DNA of 64,000 nucleotides from Fuerstiella sp. (GTDB lineage Bacteria > Planctomycetota > Planctomycetia > Planctomycetales > Planctomycetaceae). The stretch lies in NCBI GenBank assembly GCA_022843805.1, contig JALHMY010000012.1:56924-120923 (forward strand). The letters run 5' to 3'. Position numbers and translations under genes: made by a program. The notes beneath the pieces are model-generated. The model was not told where the DNA came from and did no database searches. It saw nothing but the letters and a program-made list of their open reading frames with translations. Position 1 is the first letter of the stretch, and the number at the start of each line of letters is the position of its first letter. Below are positions 9,214-18,571 of the stretch, in pieces.

Positions 9214-10791
9214 ATGAAGTTCCTTGAGGGTAACACGGTCGGAATCGACCTCGGCACCACATACAGCGCCATCGCGCAAATTGATAAGGATGGCAATCCG
9301 GTCGTCCTGAACAATGCCGACGGACGTCCGATTACGCCTTCTGTGGTTTTGCTGGATGAAGACCGTGTTGTTGTCGGCCCTTCGTTTGAGCGAATCTCGG
9401 TCGCTGATCCCAGTTCGATCATTGAGGCGATTAAGCGTGAGATGGGCAACAAGGATTTTTATGTTGTCTACCAGAACAAGAAACTAACACCGGAATTCAT
9501 TTCTGCCCTGATTCTGAAGAAGATGAAGCAGGATGCTGAAAAGGTCATTGGACCGATCGCAAATGCTGTTATCACCGTTCCCTATTACTTCAATGATGTG
9601 CGTCGCAAAGCGACTCAGGATGCTGGTCGAATTGCCGGGCTGAATGTTGTCGACATCATTAACGAACCAACGGCTGCAACTCTTGCTTACGCCTGGAATC
9701 GGGGAGAGCTGGGTCGAACCGATCTGAAGAGCGAAGAAAAGACGATTCTGGTTTATGACCTTGGGGGCGGTACCTTCGACGTTACCGTAGTCCGTTATAC
9801 GCCAACCAGTTTCCGCGTTCTGGCGACGGACGGGGACGTGATGCTGGGTGGTCTCGACTGGAGTAAGCGACTGGCCGACCATCTGGTAGAGCAGTTCCGT
9901 CAGAAGTTTGGGGTGGATCCGAGTGAGGATCCGGAGACCATGCTGACGTTCCATCAGGAAGCAGAAGACGCCAAGCGAGATCTGAGTTCCAAATCTCAGG
10001 TCCCCATTAGTGTCTACTACAAGGGAAACACGCTTTCCGTTTCCCTGTCACGTTCCGATTTTGAACGTATGACGGCTGACCTGCTGCAGCGAACGAAAGA
10101 CACCACCGAACTGGTAATGCATCAGGCGGGAATTAAACCTGGAAATCTGGACGAAGTGGTGCTGGTTGGTGGTTCAACCTACATGCCGGTGGTGGAGCAG
10201 ATGCTTCGCGAAGTGACTCAGAGAGAGCCATCACGAAAGCTGGCTCCGGAGCGTGCTGTTGCTGAAGGCGCTGCAATTCACGCTGCCATTCTGCAGGCTC
10301 GTTATGGTGACAAGGGTAATCCGGTCACCGAAGCCGTTCAGAAACGACTTAACTCCGTTCGAACGTCTGATGTTAACTCGCACTCGCTTGGTATTAAGAT
10401 CACCGATCCGAAGGACAAGACTCGTAAGATCAATCACATTATGATTCCGAAGAATACTCCTGTGCCTCACAATGTGAGCCAGCGATTCGGAACGAACAGT
10501 CTTAATCAGCAGCGAATCCATGTAGAAGTGCTGGAAGGCGATGCGGTTGATCCTACGGCCTGCGAAATGATCGGTGACTTCCGGGTCTTCAATCTGCCAG
10601 CCAACCTTCCCAAGGGTTCTCCTCTGGAAATTACCTACTCGTATGATGCGAATGGTCGTTTTTCCGCAAAAGCCCGGGAACTGACAGGCAATATCGAAGC
10701 CAGCACAGAAATTGTGCGAGCCGGTGGCATGAGCGAAACCCAGGTGACTGACGCACTGGATACTCTGGCGCGGGAATACGAAATCGAATAG
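9214..10791 (+). CDS. Hsp70 family protein, short form
   Basis: A chaperone-type ATPase. Actin-like ATPase motifs are intact: GIDLGTTYSAIA at the N-terminus, NEPTAATLAYAW, YDLGGGTFDVTVV, and VLVGGSTYMPVV. The substrate-binding beta domain (SLGIKITD, MIPKNTPVPH) is recognisable, but at 525 residues the protein stops soon after it. The helical lid of standard DnaK (about 610-640 residues) is therefore missing. It is thus probably a specialised Hsp70 paralogue rather than the housekeeping DnaK. No dnaJ or grpE is adjacent. RBS GAGGG precedes the ATG, and a strong intrinsic terminator follows at 10892. Confidence 0.92.
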   Translation: MKFLEGNTVGIDLGTTYSAIAQIDKDGNPVVLNNADGRPITPSVVLLDEDRVVVGPSFERISVADPSSIIEAIKREMGNKDFYVVYQNKKLTPEFISALILKKMKQDAEKVIGPIANAVITVPYYFNDVRRKATQDAGRIAGLNVVDIINEPTAATLAYAWNRGELGRTDLKSEEKTILVYDLGGGTFDVTVVRYTPTSFRVLATDGDVMLGGLDWSKRLADHLVEQFRQKFGVDPSEDPETMLTFHQEAEDAKRDLSSKSQVPISVYYKGNTLSVSLSRSDFERMTADLLQRTKDTTELVMHQAGIKPGNLDEVVLVGGSTYMPVVEQMLREVTQREPSRKLAPERAVAEGAAIHAAILQARYGDKGNPVTEAVQKRLNSVRTSDVNSHSLGIKITDPKDKTRKINHIMIPKNTPVPHNVSQRFGTNSLNQQRIHVEVLEGDAVDPTACEMIGDFRVFNLPANLPKGSPLEITYSYDANGRFSAKARELTGNIEASTEIVRAGGMSETQVTDALDTLAREYEIE

Positions 10792-10879
10792 TTGCTGGAT
10801 CAATCCGTTCGACACTTCGGGTTACAACGGTCTGCCCTGGTACTTTGTGTCAGCGGCGGAACGCTTCTGGAGTACTGAC

Positions 10880-13375
10880 TTAAATTGGGGGGGCGATCCG
10901 ACATACGGGATCGCCTCCTTTTTTTTGACCTGCCGCTGGTGTCCGTACAGCGTACTTCTTTTCGTCCGGTCTCGGAATGCCCTGAATTAGTGATACCTGT
11001 GTCAGGCGGCAAAGATCAAGCAGTTCAGTGGCGATCTGCATCGCCTCAATGAGATCCGCGTCTTCATGCAGCGACTGATGCAACAGGCTGGCAACGCTGG
11101 CCATATGCGGAATTTCGCACTGCAGGGCTGTGGTTTGTAGTCGGCTGACAAGTTCCCTGAGTGTGTCGAAATCCTGATCATCGAGTGCCGCGACGAGTCG
11201 CTCGATCTGCAGACCGATATTCAGAGCCGTGTCCGTGGAAACCTGGGGCAGCACTGCTGTTGTACCGGACTGAAGTCGAATGGCCAGCACAAACCGTTCA
11301 ACAAGCTCGGGATCAAACTGTGTGCCCGCACAGAGACGCAGTTCTTCGATCGCTTCCGTATGGCTGAGTCCTCGACGGTATGCTGTATCGGATGTCATTG
11401 AATCGTATGCATCGACAATGGCCAGAATCCGACTGCTGAGACCCGGGCGAGTACCCGGCGGGAAGGTGTGGTTCAGATTACTGAGATCGAACCAGATATG
11501 CTGCTGTTCCATAATCTCTGTCAGGGCACTTGAAGCAAATGATGCCCGAATCAGCTGAATGCCGACTGCGCTGTGACGCCGCATAATGTCCCATTCCGCT
11601 TCGGTCAGTTTGTCGACCTTATGAAGAATGGCATCCGGTATTCCAATTTTTCCGATGTCATGCAGGAGTGCCGCGATCTCCAGCGTGTAGCATTCACGCA
11701 TGGACAGCAGTCCCTCTGCAGTCGCAACACACAGGTCAGCGACCCGGCGACAGTGTGCGGCTGTGCGATGATCACGAAACGACAGGGCTGACACCAGAGC
11801 GGACACGGCCTGATAGGGAATCGTCACGTTTTCTGAACGAACCGGAATTCGGTCTTTGTTCAGGTGGCCTGCCTCTCCGACTCGCTCAGCCTGATCCTGA
11901 GATTTGTCAAAACGCACCACTCGATTCCTGCCGTAACGCTTCGCCACATAAAGGCACTTGTCCGCCTGATCCAGAAGATCCTGAGGGGAAATAGACTTTA
12001 GGGTTGTGCAGGAAACCCCGAAGCTTGCGGTGATCGAGAGTCCTTCATGGCCAGTCGACATTCGCATAATTTCCACTCGAATGCGATCGGCTCGCATCGT
12101 GGCTTCATCAAGGTCGGTTCGTGGCATGAGAATGGAGAATTCTTCGCCGCCATAGCGACAAACCACATCACATTCGGTCACCATAGACATAATAGTGGTG
12201 GCCACTTTGCGAAGAACTTCGTCACCGGTTGCATGGCCATAACGGTCATTGATTGACTTGAAGTGATCGATATCCAGCATCACTGCGCAGATGTTGTCGT
12301 GTGATCGAAGAGCTTCCGACCAGATGTCCTCAAAGACATCGAAAAAGCTGCGACGGTTCATACAGCCTGTCAGTGCATCACGAGTCGCCAGCCATTCCAG
12401 TTCCCGGTTCTGCTGGCGTATTTCATCACTGGAACTCTTTAAAGAGCTGAGTGCTTCCCGGAGTTCCTTTTGCTTGCGATCCAGTTCTGTAACGTCTTCA
12501 AAGCTCGCGACAACCCCTCGGCATTTTCCGCGATCATCATGTATGGGTACAGTGCTGACCGAAAACGTGCGTTCAGATGTGCCTGTTCCGAATTTCAGCA
12601 GTGAGCCTCTTATCGGGGCTCCGTCGGCATTTGTTTTTTCCCACGGAAAAGCCTCTGACATTCCTTCTTCGGTTCGCCGAAAGCCGATCTGCCCGGCGTT
12701 ACGGCCCAGCAGCACCGCAGAATCCACAGCAATTCCGGTTGAGAATGCTGAATTCGCCAGTACCACTCGGTGTTGCCGATCAAGAATCAGCAACCCTTCC
12801 GCCAATGCATCCAGAGCCTCCCGTACACGCGGCGGCACAATCCGAAATGGATTGAGATGGTTGAGTATCTTCTTCAGATAAAAGTAGAAGCACGTCGTAA
12901 GTGCCAGCCCCATAAAGATGGCAAGAGCAATATCGGTGCGAACCGGAATACCCAGCACCGAGTAATGTTCATCCTGAAATCTGGCTTCCAGCTGCCCCCA
13001 TTTCTGGCCGCTTGTGGCGATTGGCACCAGAAACTCGAATGACTCAAGAGCCCTGTCCGGTGTGGTTTGCCACGAATCGGCATGTTGACCGATCTCAACA
13101 ATCATTTCACCGGATGTGCGGCGGATAGCCAGGGAGTTTAAGTCAGTCTGCCTCGACGAAATCTCCTTCAGCGCTGCCTGGATCTGACTGATGTCCATGT
13201 GTGGAGCAAGTGTGGTGAAGCTGATGGCCGCTGTTTCGCAAAAAGCGGCGCGCGACTTCCTGATCGAATCAGCCGGATCCGGGATTAGTCCCAGGAGCCC
13301 GGCGACGAGCAGTCCACTGATCGTCAGACAGGCAAGGCCCATGACGATGCGTGCTAGTGAAGAAATACCACTCAT
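10880..13375 (-). CDS. Membrane GGDEF / HD-GYP-type cyclic-di-GMP protein
   Basis: An N-terminal membrane helix, a periplasmic sensor-like region of about 120 residues and a second helix (ALAIFMGLALTTCFYFYL) come first. A PAS-like domain (RVVLANSAFS) follows, then a GGDEF domain with an intact active site GGEEF and a following HD-GYP-type domain with HDIGKIGIPD. The HHExxDGxGYP signature expected in active HD-GYP phosphodiesterases is degenerate here (EQQHIWFD...). Cyclase activity is therefore likely and phosphodiesterase activity doubtful. The last 90 residues are helical and HPt-like but lack an obvious phospho-accepting histidine. I used ATG at 13375; an in-frame TTG at 13411 is possible. 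The 3' end contains the Hsp70 terminator. Confidence 0.85.
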   Translation of the reverse strand: MSGISSLARIVMGLACLTISGLLVAGLLGLIPDPADSIRKSRAAFCETAAISFTTLAPHMDISQIQAALKEISSRQTDLNSLAIRRTSGEMIVEIGQHADSWQTTPDRALESFEFLVPIATSGQKWGQLEARFQDEHYSVLGIPVRTDIALAIFMGLALTTCFYFYLKKILNHLNPFRIVPPRVREALDALAEGLLILDRQHRVVLANSAFSTGIAVDSAVLLGRNAGQIGFRRTEEGMSEAFPWEKTNADGAPIRGSLLKFGTGTSERTFSVSTVPIHDDRGKCRGVVASFEDVTELDRKQKELREALSSLKSSSDEIRQQNRELEWLATRDALTGCMNRRSFFDVFEDIWSEALRSHDNICAVMLDIDHFKSINDRYGHATGDEVLRKVATTIMSMVTECDVVCRYGGEEFSILMPRTDLDEATMRADRIRVEIMRMSTGHEGLSITASFGVSCTTLKSISPQDLLDQADKCLYVAKRYGRNRVVRFDKSQDQAERVGEAGHLNKDRIPVRSENVTIPYQAVSALVSALSFRDHRTAAHCRRVADLCVATAEGLLSMRECYTLEIAALLHDIGKIGIPDAILHKVDKLTEAEWDIMRRHSAVGIQLIRASFASSALTEIMEQQHIWFDLSNLNHTFPPGTRPGLSSRILAIVDAYDSMTSDTAYRRGLSHTEAIEELRLCAGTQFDPELVERFVLAIRLQSGTTAVLPQVSTDTALNIGLQIERLVAALDDQDFDTLRELVSRLQTTALQCEIPHMASVASLLHQSLHEDADLIEAMQIATELLDLCRLTQVSLIQGIPRPDEKKYAVRTPAAGQKKGGDPVCRIAPPI
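10892..10927 (+). terminator. Intrinsic terminator of the Hsp70 gene
   Basis: A perfect 8-bp stem (GGCGATCC / GGATCGCC) with an 8-base loop is followed by TCC and a run of eight Ts. It ends the rightward Hsp70 transcript. It lies inside the last codons of the converging GGDEF gene. Confidence 0.85.
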
Positions 13376-13411
13376 GAATGACTGGAGGATCAGCGAGGAA
13401 GTCTGAAACAA

Positions 13412-13974
13412 ATCCGGAACGGGACGAGATACCCTCTGATGTGATGGCGCTAACTGTAACGGCTGAATCGAAAGAGAGTGCCCCCCATAACATAGTTCAC
13501 ATGCCAGCGGTCGCTGTCTTACCCTGGCAGCAACCGGACGAATAACGATGTTCAGGTGAATGAGGTGCTTTCGAGACTACGTTCATTACATTCGGACGGC
13601 TCAGGGCCTCCGGAGATTTCGGATAACCGTTTTTGGTGGTTGGACCCGCACGGGAATCACCCGGCCGTCTGTCCGCACTAAACCGCCTTTTCGGATTCGT
13701 CTGCTGTCAACGATCATTCCACCGGAATCAGCTGGTCGCGAGAAATCAACAGAACAAAAACGTTTGCATTCCGGGCTCCGGAAGCAGACAGCGGAAGGCT
13801 GTTCGCCGCAGTGCACAACCTACGGTACATCTGGCGCCGCAGAAAATCGCCAAAACTACTGATCCGCGACCGCTCAAATCGCGTTTGGCTATCAGATCGC
13901 GAATTCTGAGGGCTGTCCGCGTGCTTCGAACCGCGTATCGGCTGAAACCATTCGGCTCACCAGGAGAGACTTAT
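13412..13974. other. Divergent intergenic region before the SPFH genes
   Basis: The frame of the first SPFH gene is open upstream to 13633, but that stretch is not protein-like and lies before a strong ribosome-binding site, so I treat it as leader. Nothing else is recognised. Confidence 0.5.
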
Positions 13975-15579
13975 ATGTCAGATGATTCGGTAATTTCCCG
14001 GCGTCCGCCAAGGCCACCGAGCGGGGCTGCTTTGGTCACGGTTGTACTGTTTTCGGCCCTGGCAGTCGGAGTTTCCTGGGCAGTTTACAGCAGTTTTCGA
14101 ATTGATGTGGGCAGCGGGGAAATCGCTGTTCTGGTGCGAAAAACGGGAAGGGACCTGCCCAACAGCGAAGAAGTGGCACCTGCGGACGAATTTAAAGGGA
14201 TCCAAAAGAAGGTACTCACAGAGGGCCGCTATTTCTATAACCCCTATGGATGGTCATGGGAAGTGGTGCGTCAGGTCGAAATTGCTACCGGTCAGATGGG
14301 AGTCAAAATCAGTCTGACGGGCGATGATCTGGGCTATGGGGAGTTCCTGGCCAGAGTCGATGCTGACGGCGAGGCGCTGACCAAGGGCATTATGCCAGGT
14401 GTTCTGAATCCTGGCAGGTATCCGGTAAATCCGCACCTTTACACGGTCGAGATTCACGAACCGGTGACAGTTCCGGCAGGCTTTAAGGGAGTTGTGACCA
14501 ACCTCGCAGCTCCACTGGCCTCAGACCCGAATCAGCTTTTAGTTGAACCTGGCGAACGGGGCGTCCAGAAGGAAGCGCTGGAACCGGGCACACACTACCT
14601 CAATCCTTATGTACAGCGAATTGATCTCGTGGACTGCCGAAGTCAGAGATTCAATCTTGGTGAAGAAGGTGATATGGGCTTCCCTTCAAAGGATGGATTC
14701 TGGGTCAGTCTCGACGGTGTCATCGAATTTCGAGTCAATCCTGAGAAGGCCGCAGAAGTCTATGTGTTGTTTAATCAGGATCAGAATGGTCCGGAGATTG
14801 ATCGTGAGATCGTGGAGACGGTGATTATGCCGAATGCTCGAAGTTTCTGCCGACTCCAGGGATCAAGTTCTTCCGGGCGTGAGTTTATTCAGGGAACAAC
14901 ACGCACCAGCTTTCAGGAGTCCTTCGAAAAGTCCATGCGAGAGGCCTGCCAGCCGTTAGGTATCGAAGTGATTCAGGCGCTGATCACAAAGATCCGTCCT
15001 CCTCAGCAGATTGCTGATCCTGTGCGAAAACGCGAAATTGCCAAACAGCAGGAACTGCAGTATCAGCAGCAGACACTTCAGCAGGAATCAGAACAAAAGC
15101 TGGCAATTGAGAAAGCCATGGTCCTGCAGAAACAGGCACTCGTAGCTGCTGAACAGAAGATTGTCAGGATCACCACAATGGCGAAGCAGGAACAGGAAGT
15201 GGCTGTCACCAAAGCGAGCGAGCAGCTGGCGGTTGCACAGCTGAAACTGGACGCTTCGGTCGATGAAGCTGCTGCGATTGAGGCTCGCGGAAAGGCGGCT
15301 GCCGACGTTGTACGTTTTGAGAACGAAGCGGCGGCCTCCGGCTGGAAAACGGCCGTCTCCGCATTCGCCGGCGATGGCCATGGATACGCTCAATATGTGC
15401 TGTTTCAGAAGCTGTCTGCATCGTATCGAAAGATCATGGTCAACACTGCGGACAGTCCGATCATGAGAATCTTTGAATCGTTTGCGGAACCTCAAAGCAA
15501 GTCGGCAAATGTATCGGCGAGCACACCAGCCATGGCTGGTGACAGTGCTGCCGCATCCGGAGACACGGCCTCGAATTAG
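13975..15579 (+). CDS. Membrane-anchored SPFH (band 7) protein, first of a pair
   Basis: 534 residues from ATG at 13975, with AGGAGA seven bases upstream. One N-terminal membrane helix (GAALVTVVLFSALAVGVSWAVY) is followed by a large SPFH region. Internally repeated modules of the type GVLNPGRYPVNPHLY and EALEPGTHYLNPYV, and the segment GFKGVVTNL, are visible. A Gln/Ala/Glu-rich coiled coil (about residues 345-450) precedes a globular tail. This is a flotillin/HflK-like layout, and such proteins form membrane-associated rings or scaffolds. No protease partner (HflB, NfeD-like) is adjacent. The gene is followed after 80 bases by a paralogue with the same layout. Confidence 0.88.
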   Translation: MSDDSVISRRPPRPPSGAALVTVVLFSALAVGVSWAVYSSFRIDVGSGEIAVLVRKTGRDLPNSEEVAPADEFKGIQKKVLTEGRYFYNPYGWSWEVVRQVEIATGQMGVKISLTGDDLGYGEFLARVDADGEALTKGIMPGVLNPGRYPVNPHLYTVEIHEPVTVPAGFKGVVTNLAAPLASDPNQLLVEPGERGVQKEALEPGTHYLNPYVQRIDLVDCRSQRFNLGEEGDMGFPSKDGFWVSLDGVIEFRVNPEKAAEVYVLFNQDQNGPEIDREIVETVIMPNARSFCRLQGSSSSGREFIQGTTRTSFQESFEKSMREACQPLGIEVIQALITKIRPPQQIADPVRKREIAKQQELQYQQQTLQQESEQKLAIEKAMVLQKQALVAAEQKIVRITTMAKQEQEVAVTKASEQLAVAQLKLDASVDEAAAIEARGKAAADVVRFENEAAASGWKTAVSAFAGDGHGYAQYVLFQKLSASYRKIMVNTADSPIMRIFESFAEPQSKSANVSASTPAMAGDSAAASGDTASN

Positions 15580-15659
15580 AACCCCTGACGTCGCGGCTCA
15601 CGCAGGTTTTGTCAGGGCTTCTTAACACCAGCCGATCAACATTTCAGGAGATTTCTGCA

Positions 15660-17336
15660 GTGACATCTAATAATCTTTTTGCCCGCTTCTTTCGCTCCCG
15701 AGCGGCATTTGCCGTTCAGGCCGTTGTGATGATGCTGGTTGCCTATGAGATTTTCGAATGGACTTTCAATCGCATCTACGTGCCTGTGGGTCACAGTCTG
15801 GTAATGCGATATAAGGGTCCCCCGCTGCCATTCCTGCCAGGCGGTCGGCCTGTTGCGTCCCCCGGCCAGTTTGCAAAAGTCGACAAACAGGGGCGGCCTC
15901 TGGAAATTGGCATCCTTAAGGAAATGCGTGGCCCGGGTCGACACTTTTGCTGGCTGGGCTGGTGGGAGACTCGCCTTGTGCCGGACACTGTTGTTAAACC
16001 GGGTGAAGTGGCCCTGGTGTCCAGCAAAATGGGGAGTGATCTGACCGGCGGTCAGTTCCTCGTCAATGGCGATCTTGACCAGACGAGCCAAAAGGGCATC
16101 CTGCGACAGGTCTTCGGCCCTGGCGTTTATCGAATCAATGACTATGCTTACACGGTGGAAGTGATCAAGGAAAAAACCATCACTTCGGGCGCACAGGTCA
16201 AGCATGCCGGCTGGGTGTCCATTCCCGCTGGCTATGTTGGCGTTGTCACAAATCTTACCGATAACGAACTGACAGATGCGAAAGCCGGTATTCAGGAGAA
16301 GGTTCTGCAGCCCGGCCTGTATCCCGTCAATCCGAATGAGCAGCACATCGACATCATTGGCGTGGGATTCGCCGAAAAGTCAGTGAAATCCAATCTGGTT
16401 AGTCGAGATGGAATCCCCGAACTCGATGAAAGTGGTGAACCTGCTGTCATGGACGATGAAAGCGGAATTGCCTTCCCGTCAAACGACGGTTTTCGCATTC
16501 ATATGGACTTTACCGCAGTCTGGGGAATCATGCCCGAACAGGCGGCTGATGTGATTCGCAAGTTTGGCACGCTGGAGGCAGTTGAAGCCAAAGTCGTGGT
16601 ACCTCAGATTGAAAGCATCTGCCGAAACAAGGGATCTTCGCTGGGCGCTGTGGATCTTCTGGTCGGTGACACTCGACGAAAATTTCAGGACGACGTGTCC
16701 GATTCGTTTCATAAGATTCTGGAAGACAAGGGCCTGACCTTACTTCATGGGTTTGTTCGGAATATTCATATTCCGCAGGAAGTTCGCAAACCCATCCAGG
16801 AGAAATTTGTTGCCGATGAACTGAAGCTGACGAGAGACCAGGAACAGCTCACATCACGTACCGAATCCACTCTGCGTGAAGCGGAGAAGAAGGTGGAGCT
16901 CGAAACAGAACGCATTAGCGCCGAAACGGAAAAGCTGGTTGCCGAGGCAAGTGCCGAAGGTGATAAGAAAGCGGAAGAAACTAAAGCTGAAACTCTGAAG
17001 AAGGTGGCCGTCATTGCTCGTCAGACGGCTGAACTGGAAGCAAAAGCCACGGTAACTCTTGGAAAAGCAACAGCAGGCAGCAAACAGGCGGAAGCCGAAG
17101 CCAAATCAGAACTGTTCAAACTGGCTGTAGATGCTTTCGGTTCAGGATCAGCATATAATCAGTGGGTATTTGCTTCAGGCCTGCCGGAAGATGTTCAGCT
17201 GGATCTGCTGTACGCCGGTGAAGGCACACTCTGGACAGACTTAAAGGGATTCACGGACGTTATGCTCAGCCGCGAAGCTACAGCGAACGAAACGAAATCG
17301 ACCGTGGAGTCGTCCGGAACCACCTCTCGAAAATGA
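15660..17336 (+). CDS. Membrane-anchored SPFH (band 7) protein, second of a pair
   Basis: 558 residues from GTG at 15660, with AGGAG nine bases upstream; an in-frame TTG at 15609 has no such site. It has an N-terminal membrane helix (AVQAVVMMLVAYEIFEW), then an SPFH region with the same module words as the first gene (GILRQVFGPGVYRIN, VLQPGLYPVNP, GYVGVVTNL). A long Glu/Lys/Ala-rich coiled coil (roughly residues 390-490) and a short tail close it. It probably forms a hetero-oligomer with its neighbour, which is inference from gene pairing and shared architecture, as with HflK/HflC. Confidence 0.87.
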   Translation: MTSNNLFARFFRSRAAFAVQAVVMMLVAYEIFEWTFNRIYVPVGHSLVMRYKGPPLPFLPGGRPVASPGQFAKVDKQGRPLEIGILKEMRGPGRHFCWLGWWETRLVPDTVVKPGEVALVSSKMGSDLTGGQFLVNGDLDQTSQKGILRQVFGPGVYRINDYAYTVEVIKEKTITSGAQVKHAGWVSIPAGYVGVVTNLTDNELTDAKAGIQEKVLQPGLYPVNPNEQHIDIIGVGFAEKSVKSNLVSRDGIPELDESGEPAVMDDESGIAFPSNDGFRIHMDFTAVWGIMPEQAADVIRKFGTLEAVEAKVVVPQIESICRNKGSSLGAVDLLVGDTRRKFQDDVSDSFHKILEDKGLTLLHGFVRNIHIPQEVRKPIQEKFVADELKLTRDQEQLTSRTESTLREAEKKVELETERISAETEKLVAEASAEGDKKAEETKAETLKKVAVIARQTAELEAKATVTLGKATAGSKQAEAEAKSELFKLAVDAFGSGSAYNQWVFASGLPEDVQLDLLYAGEGTLWTDLKGFTDVMLSREATANETKSTVESSGTTSRK

Positions 17337-17381
17337 TGTGACATGGACCGATCGTGACCGTCCCTGCTGTATAAGTTCAAT

Positions 17382-17735
17382 CTATGGCGAAGGAACGTTT
17401 GGATTGAGAAATTGCGATTTAAAAGTAGCCGTCACTCTCCGAGTGACGAACTGCGATTCCCGCCCGGCACGAAGACTCATCTGCCGGGCGGCAAAAGCGT
17501 CGCGGTGCGGCGTCAGCCCACCGAGTGCGATTTCTCCGTGTTCGATCGAACCAGCGAAACAACGCCAGTTCGTTCGAAGTGTATCGCCTGGGAAAAAGAC
17601 CTGAAACGTTTTCACTGCAAGACTGATCAGCAGACCCAGAACCGCGCCCTGAATTGCCCCGAAGATGAAGCCGAAAAGACGACTCATTCGCCTGTGGATT
17701 CGGTCGTATTCCGACTGACGTTTTCTCCAGCTCAT
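17382..17735 (-). CDS. Small membrane protein of unknown function, 3' end in a repeat
   Basis: 117 residues. ATG at 17735 has GGGAGG seven bases upstream. A basic N-terminus (SWRKRQSEYDRIHRRM) is followed by one membrane helix (FGFIFGAIQGAVLGLLISLAV). The last 40 or so codons are made from a palindromic repeat element (17422-17500). The native reading frame may therefore have ended earlier, and the tail may be a repeat-derived extension. No family recognised. Confidence 0.5.
   Translation of the reverse strand: MSWRKRQSEYDRIHRRMSRLFGFIFGAIQGAVLGLLISLAVKTFQVFFPGDTLRTNWRCFAGSIEHGEIALGGLTPHRDAFAARQMSLRAGRESQFVTRRVTATFKSQFLNPNVPSP
17422..17500. repeat. Double-palindrome dispersed repeat
   Basis: The palindrome CGTCACTC-TCC-GAGTGACG (17430-17448) is followed by a 10-bp inverted repeat CCGCCCGGCA / TGCCGGGCGG (17460-17469 and 17482-17491). 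The first half recurs at 44568-44606 with compensatory change in the stem (CATCACTC / GAGTGATG), which points to selection on the hairpin. Confidence 0.75.
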
Positions 17736-17905
17736 ACAGGGCCTCCCTCGTGGAGCATCCCAAAAATGCTTAACGACGCTGCCGACAGGCTTTGTTGTGA
17801 AACCCGTTCCGGGTTGAATCGCGATGTTTTCACTCCAAAAATGCTTCACAGCAACGCTGGTTAAGAGGGCTTGTCTGATTCTTTACCTGTTCGCGTTGAC
17901 TGGAA

Positions 17906-18358
17906 TTACCTCGCAGATTTTCGGATCTCTCTCTTTGTGATATGGCCTCGGATCATGAACAGGGCCTTCAAACCGATCTGCGGAAACAGCAGGTGAGAAC
18001 GAAGGCCTCGCCGTCCCGGCCAGTGTTCAAACTCGATATGATCATGAACCTCAGTGTGGTGATCGTCGATCCGTGAGAATCGGTGAGTGTGCTGCCAGAA
18101 CTTCATCGGACCAGCCACCTGAGTATCAGTGAATCCGTCGGGACTAACGTTCGAATGGACTGCCCTCCAGTAGACCGGCAGTGGCCCCATCCACATGGTG
18201 AATTCAGCGATGGAACCCTCCGCGAGCGGCTCAAACCGATGTACCTGCATGATCATCAGCGGGGGCGTCAGAACTTTCAGTATGCCCGGCTGAAAATGAA
18301 ATGCAGACACTGCCTCCAAAGACGCGGGTACTACAAATCGAGAATCGAATACCTGCAT
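17906..18358 (-). CDS. SRPBCC-fold (START-like) protein
   Basis: 150 residues from ATG at 18358. The sequence FDSRFVVPASLEAVSAFH, the central PLPVYWRAVHSNV and DIEFEHWPG-type strand pattern fit the SRPBCC ligand-binding fold, in the group related to polyketide cyclase/dehydrase and cell-division inhibitor-like proteins. The fold holds a hydrophobic ligand in a deep cavity, but the ligand is not predictable. The upstream in-frame extension to 18562 lacks family character and was left out. Confidence 0.72.
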   Translation of the reverse strand: MQVFDSRFVVPASLEAVSAFHFQPGILKVLTPPLMIMQVHRFEPLAEGSIAEFTMWMGPLPVYWRAVHSNVSPDGFTDTQVAGPMKFWQHTHRFSRIDDHHTEVHDHIEFEHWPGRRGLRSHLLFPQIGLKALFMIRGHITKREIRKSAR

Positions 18359-18571
18359 CTTTGATTGCCTGGTGAGATGAATTGCCTGGTGAATCAACCT
18401 GTGTTGTGTCGAAGTGAGTGAAGCTCGGCTTATGCGCCAACAGCCACTCTGTACGATCTGAAGACGGTTCCGGAAAGGTAATGCCTTACTTAACCGTTTC
18501 CGTGGATCATTGCCAAAAATCGAGCAGGTAAGAATCACTGAAATCCCGGCAATCCGTCCCAACCGCGAGCG

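Noticed and set aside
13633..13974. Upstream in-frame extension of the first SPFH gene
   Set aside because: AGGAGA and ATG at 13975 fit a real start, and the extension is Arg/Pro-rich without similarity to the family.
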